The notes beneath the pieces were generated by a model. It ran no database searches. It saw only the letters and a program-made list of their open reading frames with translations, and had not been told where the DNA came from. 64,000 bases of DNA from assembly GCF_019393635.1 (NCBI RefSeq), contig NC_057867.1, forward strand, positions 4,190,889 to 4,254,888, read 5' to 3'. Both the position numbers and the translations under genes were made by a program. How positions within the stretch are numbered: the stretch's first letter is position 1; the number at the start of each line of letters is the position of its first letter. Positions 63,346-64,000 of the stretch are shown here, piece by piece. Origin of the DNA: Dromiciops gliroides (Eukaryota; Chordata; Mammalia; Microbiotheria; Microbiotheriidae).

Positions 63346-64000
63346 TAGCTATGAAGGGGTGCATCTTGGGGGAGCCCCCTTGGGTTCCCCAGGCCAGCTG
63401 GTTTGGTCACCACTGTTAGCAGCACTTATTAGTAGCTGACCCTTAAATACTTCCTTAAAGTCATTCAGCTCCCATTTATGAGCTATCAGTACCATTTCTT
63501 CAACAACAGGCCTGATATGTCTCTTCTAGAGGGAGCCTAAGGGAGAGTCTGGGAGAGGTCCCCCAAAATCTCTCTTGCTGAGTAGCTAACAGGGCAGGAG
63601 ATGCTGCAGGAAACAAGGGAGGCTCGGCTTTGTTCTTTTGCCCCCAGCTTTTCCTTCCCTCCTTTAGTTTTCAAAGGGACCAACATTGTATCTGGCTTTT
63701 TGTTCATCCCTGTCAGCTCAGGAAGCCCCCTCCTCCATCTGCTACCCAGCGAGCCTTCCCTTTGGAACAGCTGAAGCATCTACCAACAGCAACAACCGCA
63801 GCAAAGGCCAAGCAGCCTGACCCGAAGCTCTGATCGCAGAGTGGCCACAGCAGGCCACCCCTTGGTGCCCATCTCCCCACCGAAAGGAGGAGGAAGGACT
63901 TCCTCTTCGCTGGGGTCTTACATTCATCTTCTGCCTTTGCTGTTGGGGGCCGCCTTTCTTCCTCAAACCAACCCTGGTGTTCATGCCTGCTTCTGGATTG
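63346..64000. other. Intron 1, nothing recognised to the window end
   Basis: No recognised repeat or exon. The sequence ends inside the intron. Confidence 0.4.

Larger units (their letters stand above)
39856..64000 (+). other. Intron 1 (5' part, runs off the window)
   Basis: No exon encoding the rest of the PDZ domain (expected words like GDELVNIN) was seen in any frame from 39856 to 64000, so intron 1 exceeds 24 kb. A long first intron is also usual for human SHROOM4. It holds SINEs, MIRs, L2 and CR1 bodies, listed separately. Confidence 0.7.

Overview
The window looks like nuclear DNA from a marsupial. The main evidence is about twenty copies of the tRNA-derived SINE that begins GGGGCAGCTAGGTGG and is characteristic of metatherian genomes. 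It also holds marsupial-type L1 3' ends, RTE/BovB-tailed SINEs, many old MIR/THER1 CORE-SINEs, L2 and CR1/L3 LINE remnants, and three solo-LTR-like pieces. I saw nothing bacterial, phage or CRISPR-like. The species is not resolved.

Only one protein-coding exon can be supported. A start codon at 39688 opens a 168-nt phase-0 coding exon that ends at a consensus splice donor (39855|39856). It encodes the N-terminal half of a Shroom-family PDZ domain ([20 protein letters not shown]), closest to SHROOM4. It sits in a strong CpG island (about 38.83-40.66 kb). A (GCC)7(ACC)17 triplet tract lies 199 bp upstream of the start codon, and a 9-codon upstream ORF ends 8 nt before it. The rest of the window to 64000 is read as the start of a very long intron 1, because no second PDZ exon is visible.

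Layout: 1-38.8 kb is intergenic or upstream sequence full of retroelements. Notable parts are a three-SINE array at one target site (5.0-5.5 kb), an inverted SINE dimer copied from it (6.1-6.45 kb), two antisense L2 LINE bodies (25.1-28.7 kb), and an L1/LTR-rich zone (29.3-36.3 kb). Then come the CpG island with exon 1 (38.8-40.7 kb) and intron 1 (40.7-64 kb), which carries fewer young repeats, a CR1/L3 body at 50.6-51.9 kb and an L2 body at 58.5-59.2 kb.

Three observations go beyond routine annotation. First, a 393/395-bp element is present twice in inverted orientation, about 44.5 kb apart and about 98.7% identical by my alignment, bracketing the promoter and exon 1. Second, a SINE-SINE dimer was apparently retrotransposed as one unit and carries its source locus's target-site duplication as an internal scar. 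Third, a SINE A-tail grew into (AGA)28. Repeat family names are by recognition, not by database search, and boundaries marked as approximate are good to about 10-30 bp.
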